In this document: positions 6,270-7,574 of the stretch, piece by piece
How the letters are laid out: each line of letters opens with the position of its first letter
Position numbering within the stretch: the stretch's first letter is position 1
Origin: Bacteroidota bacterium
Lineage (GTDB): Bacteria; Bacteroidota; Bacteroidia; Bacteroidales; UBA4417
NCBI GenBank assembly: GCA_020048595.1
Contig: JAIFMH010000372.1
Location: 1 to 7,574, forward strand
Direction of reading: 5' to 3'
Length of the DNA: 7,574 nucleotides
Notes under the pieces: model-generated
What the model saw: the letters and a program-made list of their open reading frames with translations, nothing else
The model's database searches: none
Told to the model about the DNA's origin: nothing
Translations under genes and position numbers: made by a program

Positions 6270-6694
6270 AAGGAAAAATTCTGGTTACCATACAATTCAC
6301 ATGCCTGGCTTTGCTGATGGTTGCAACCAATTGGCTTGTTCTTCCGTGGTGGACATTTCTGATTCTGGGTATTTCAGGCTTCCTGGCATTCTGGGCAATG
6401 GCAGTAATGAAGCTGGGAAATTTCAATATAGTTCCTTACCCCGTAGCAAATGGAAATTTGGTTACACTCGGGCCCTATAGTGTGATTCGCCACCCGATGT
6501 ATACCTCAATTTTTATATTCGCAATTGCATTGCTGTCCGGACAGTTTGATTATACCAAACTAATTGTAAGTATTTTCCTTGTTGCAGGGCTGATAGCAAA
6601 AATGATATATGAAGAAGGACTTCTATGCGATCATTTCGCTGACTACAAGGCGTATATGCTTAAAACGAAAAGGGTTATACCGTTTGTGTGGTAA
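6266..6694 (+). CDS. Small membrane protein of the isoprenylcysteine/phospholipid methyltransferase type
   Basis: This encodes 142 residues, a short integral membrane protein. Hydrophobic segments lie at about 5-25, 29-47, 80-92 and 97-115. Residues 69-81 read GPYSVIRHPMYTS, the conserved S-adenosylmethionine-binding region of the ICMT/PEMT-like methyltransferases (GPYxxxRHPxY). Residues 116-140 carry the family's second conserved block, with adjacent Glu116-Glu117, a HFADYKAY segment and KRVIPF. By family knowledge these enzymes methylate membrane-associated substrates using S-adenosylmethionine. Bacterial members lack an obvious prenylcysteine substrate and their targets are mostly unknown. 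At 142 residues it is shorter than many family members (about 150-200) but contains both conserved blocks. It starts within the stop codon of the preceding gene (ATGA) and is convergent with pheS. Confidence 0.82.
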   Translation: MKGKILVTIQFTCLALLMVATNWLVLPWWTFLILGISGFLAFWAMAVMKLGNFNIVPYPVANGNLVTLGPYSVIRHPMYTSIFIFAIALLSGQFDYTKLIVSIFLVAGLIAKMIYEEGLLCDHFADYKAYMLKTKRVIPFVW

Positions 6695-6718
6695 TAAGAT
6701 TAAATTTCAAATATCAAG

Positions 6719-6738
6719 AGTATTGTCATTATAATACT
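6719..6738. repeat. Inverted repeat in the convergent gap, possible weak bidirectional terminator
   Basis: AGTATT (6719-6724) and AATACT (6733-6738) form a perfect six-base inverted repeat around an eight-base loop, 24 bases after the methyltransferase-like stop codon. It lies between two convergent genes, where a shared terminator would be expected, but the stem is A/T-rich and no T-run follows on either strand. Confidence 0.3.
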
Positions 6739-6740
6739 GA

Positions 6741-6768
6741 TTCCGGGTGCCTTGTTCCGGGTGCCTGA
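6741..6768. repeat. 14-bp tandem duplication
   Basis: TTCCGGGTGCCT occurs at 6741-6752 and at 6755-6766, giving two units of 14 bases (ending TG and GA). It is G/C-rich in an otherwise A/T-rich gap between convergent genes. It could be part of a terminator region or a replication-slippage duplication. Confidence 0.7.
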
Positions 6769-6854
6769 AGTACAAGGATATAAGTCATTAACAACTGAGG
6801 TATACACAGGCGGTGGTTTGTCACTCCTCACCCGATCGCCCTTAGCTCCTCTTC

Positions 6855-7574
6855 CTACCCTGCCGACTCAAACTGCTTCAGGAATCGCAGGTCATTTTCG
6901 CTGAACATACGTAGGTCTTTCACCTGGAACTTCAGGTTAGTAATACGTTCAATTCCCATTCCGAAGGCATAGCCTGAAAATTCCTTGCTGTCGATACCAC
7001 AGTTTTCGAGCACGGCAGGATCAACCATTCCGCAACCCAGAATTTCGACCCAGCCAGTATATTTACAGAAACCGCAGCCTTTACCTCCGCACAGGTTGCA
7101 CGAAATATCCATTTCAGCTGAGGGCTCTGTAAACGGGAAATAGGATGGACGCAGCCTGATTTGTGTATCGGGTGCAAACATTTCGCGGGAAAAATATAAC
7201 AGTGTTTGTTTCAGATCGGCAAAAGAAACATTGCGGTCGATATACAATCCTTCAACCTGGTGAAAGAAACAATGTGCCCGTGCTGAAATTGCCTCATTAC
7301 GGTAAACGCGTCCGGGAAAAATTGCACGGATAGGTGGTTTTGAATTTTCCATTACACGAACCTGAACACTGGATGTATGCGTACGCAATGCAATATCCGG
7401 ATCTTTTTCGATGAAGAAAGTGTCCTGCATATCGCGGGCGGGGTGTTCGGGAGGAAAATTGAGTGCTGAGAAATTATGCCAGTCGTCTTCAATCTCAGGG
7501 CCTTCGTTAACGGTAAAACCCAATCGGGAGAAGATACTTATCATTTCGTTACGCACTATGGAAAGTGGATGGCG
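6855..7574 (-). CDS. pheS: Phenylalanine-tRNA ligase alpha subunit, C-terminal catalytic part (5' end outside window)
   Basis: This is the last 239 residues of the alpha subunit, which holds the class II aminoacylation site of the alpha2-beta2 enzyme charging tRNA-Phe. The frame is open to the window edge, starting RHPLSIVRNEM, which is the start of the catalytic core. About 100 N-terminal residues (tRNA-binding coiled coil) are missing. Class II motif 2 is seen as GRVYRNE with FHQVEGLYID. The substrate-binding region has PFTEPSAEMD, and motif 3 is GYAFGMGIERI. A C-x2-C-x4-C-x2-C group (residues 159, 162, 167 and 170 of the visible part) in CNLCGGKGCGFC is typical of many bacterial PheS sequences, and is followed by TGWVEILGCGMV. 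The gene ends in TAG. It is convergent with the preceding gene. A GTG at 7554-7556 is an internal valine codon, not the start. Confidence 0.97.
   Translation of the reverse strand, partial: RHPLSIVRNEMISIFSRLGFTVNEGPEIEDDWHNFSALNFPPEHPARDMQDTFFIEKDPDIALRTHTSSVQVRVMENSKPPIRAIFPGRVYRNEAISARAHCFFHQVEGLYIDRNVSFADLKQTLLYFSREMFAPDTQIRLRPSYFPFTEPSAEMDISCNLCGGKGCGFCKYTGWVEILGCGMVDPAVLENCGIDSKEFSGYAFGMGIERITNLKFQVKDLRMFSENDLRFLKQFESAG

Noticed and set aside
7554..7556. GTG as a possible start of pheS within the window
   Set aside because: The frame continues upstream to the window edge with RHPLSI, which is conserved PheS sequence, so the true start lies outside.
1..7574. CRISPR array, insertion sequence, prophage, toxin-antitoxin, tRNA or rRNA
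   Set aside because: No spaced repeat series, terminal inverted repeats with a transposase, phage genes, cloverleaf-type sequences or rRNA segments were seen. All substantial plus-strand frames are explained by the listed genes.

Overview
The window looks like a core chromosomal segment of a member of the Bacteroidota. The evidence is the order acpP-fabF-rnc-(...)-pyk, an IPExxxVDY-type protein (a family known essentially from this phylum), the lack of Shine-Dalgarno sequences before any start codon, A/T-rich leaders, and two promoter-like sites matching the TTG/TAnnTTTG consensus of the phylum. I cannot place it to genus. I see no phage, insertion sequence, CRISPR array, tRNA, rRNA or defence gene.

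Layout on the plus strand: the end of acpP (1-112), fabF (127-1380) and rnc (1383-2117) are packed with gaps of 14 and 2 bases and form a fatty-acid synthesis/RNA-processing operon. A 237-base gap with a candidate promoter (2239-2270) leads to a cation diffusion facilitator transporter of the SLC30A9/ZnT9-like type (2355-3272). Pyruvate kinase pyk (3283-4710) follows after 10 bases, so the two are probably cotranscribed. A strong hairpin (4751-4777) closes this unit. After an A/T-rich gap comes a small secreted protein of unknown function (5007-5477), followed by an A/T-rich hairpin with a nine-T run. A promoter-like site (5637-5665) then precedes a two-gene unit with a 4-base ATGA overlap: an IPExxxVDY-like protein (5766-6269) and a small membrane protein of the isoprenylcysteine methyltransferase type (6266-6694).

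The minus strand carries the 3' two thirds of pheS (6855-7574, running off the right edge), convergent with the methyltransferase-like gene. The 160-base convergent gap holds a 6-bp inverted repeat and a 14-bp tandem duplication.

The gaps of 237 bases (2118-2354), 296 bases (4711-5006) and 288 bases (5478-5765) contain only the regulatory candidates listed; I find no supportable gene in them. Most of the window is ordinary housekeeping sequence. The points most worth a second look are the IPExxxVDY-like gene lying downstream of pyk instead of between rnc and pyk, its coupling to a membrane methyltransferase-like gene, the transporter in its usual place, and the uncharacterised secreted protein. 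I found no convincing undescribed multi-gene system.
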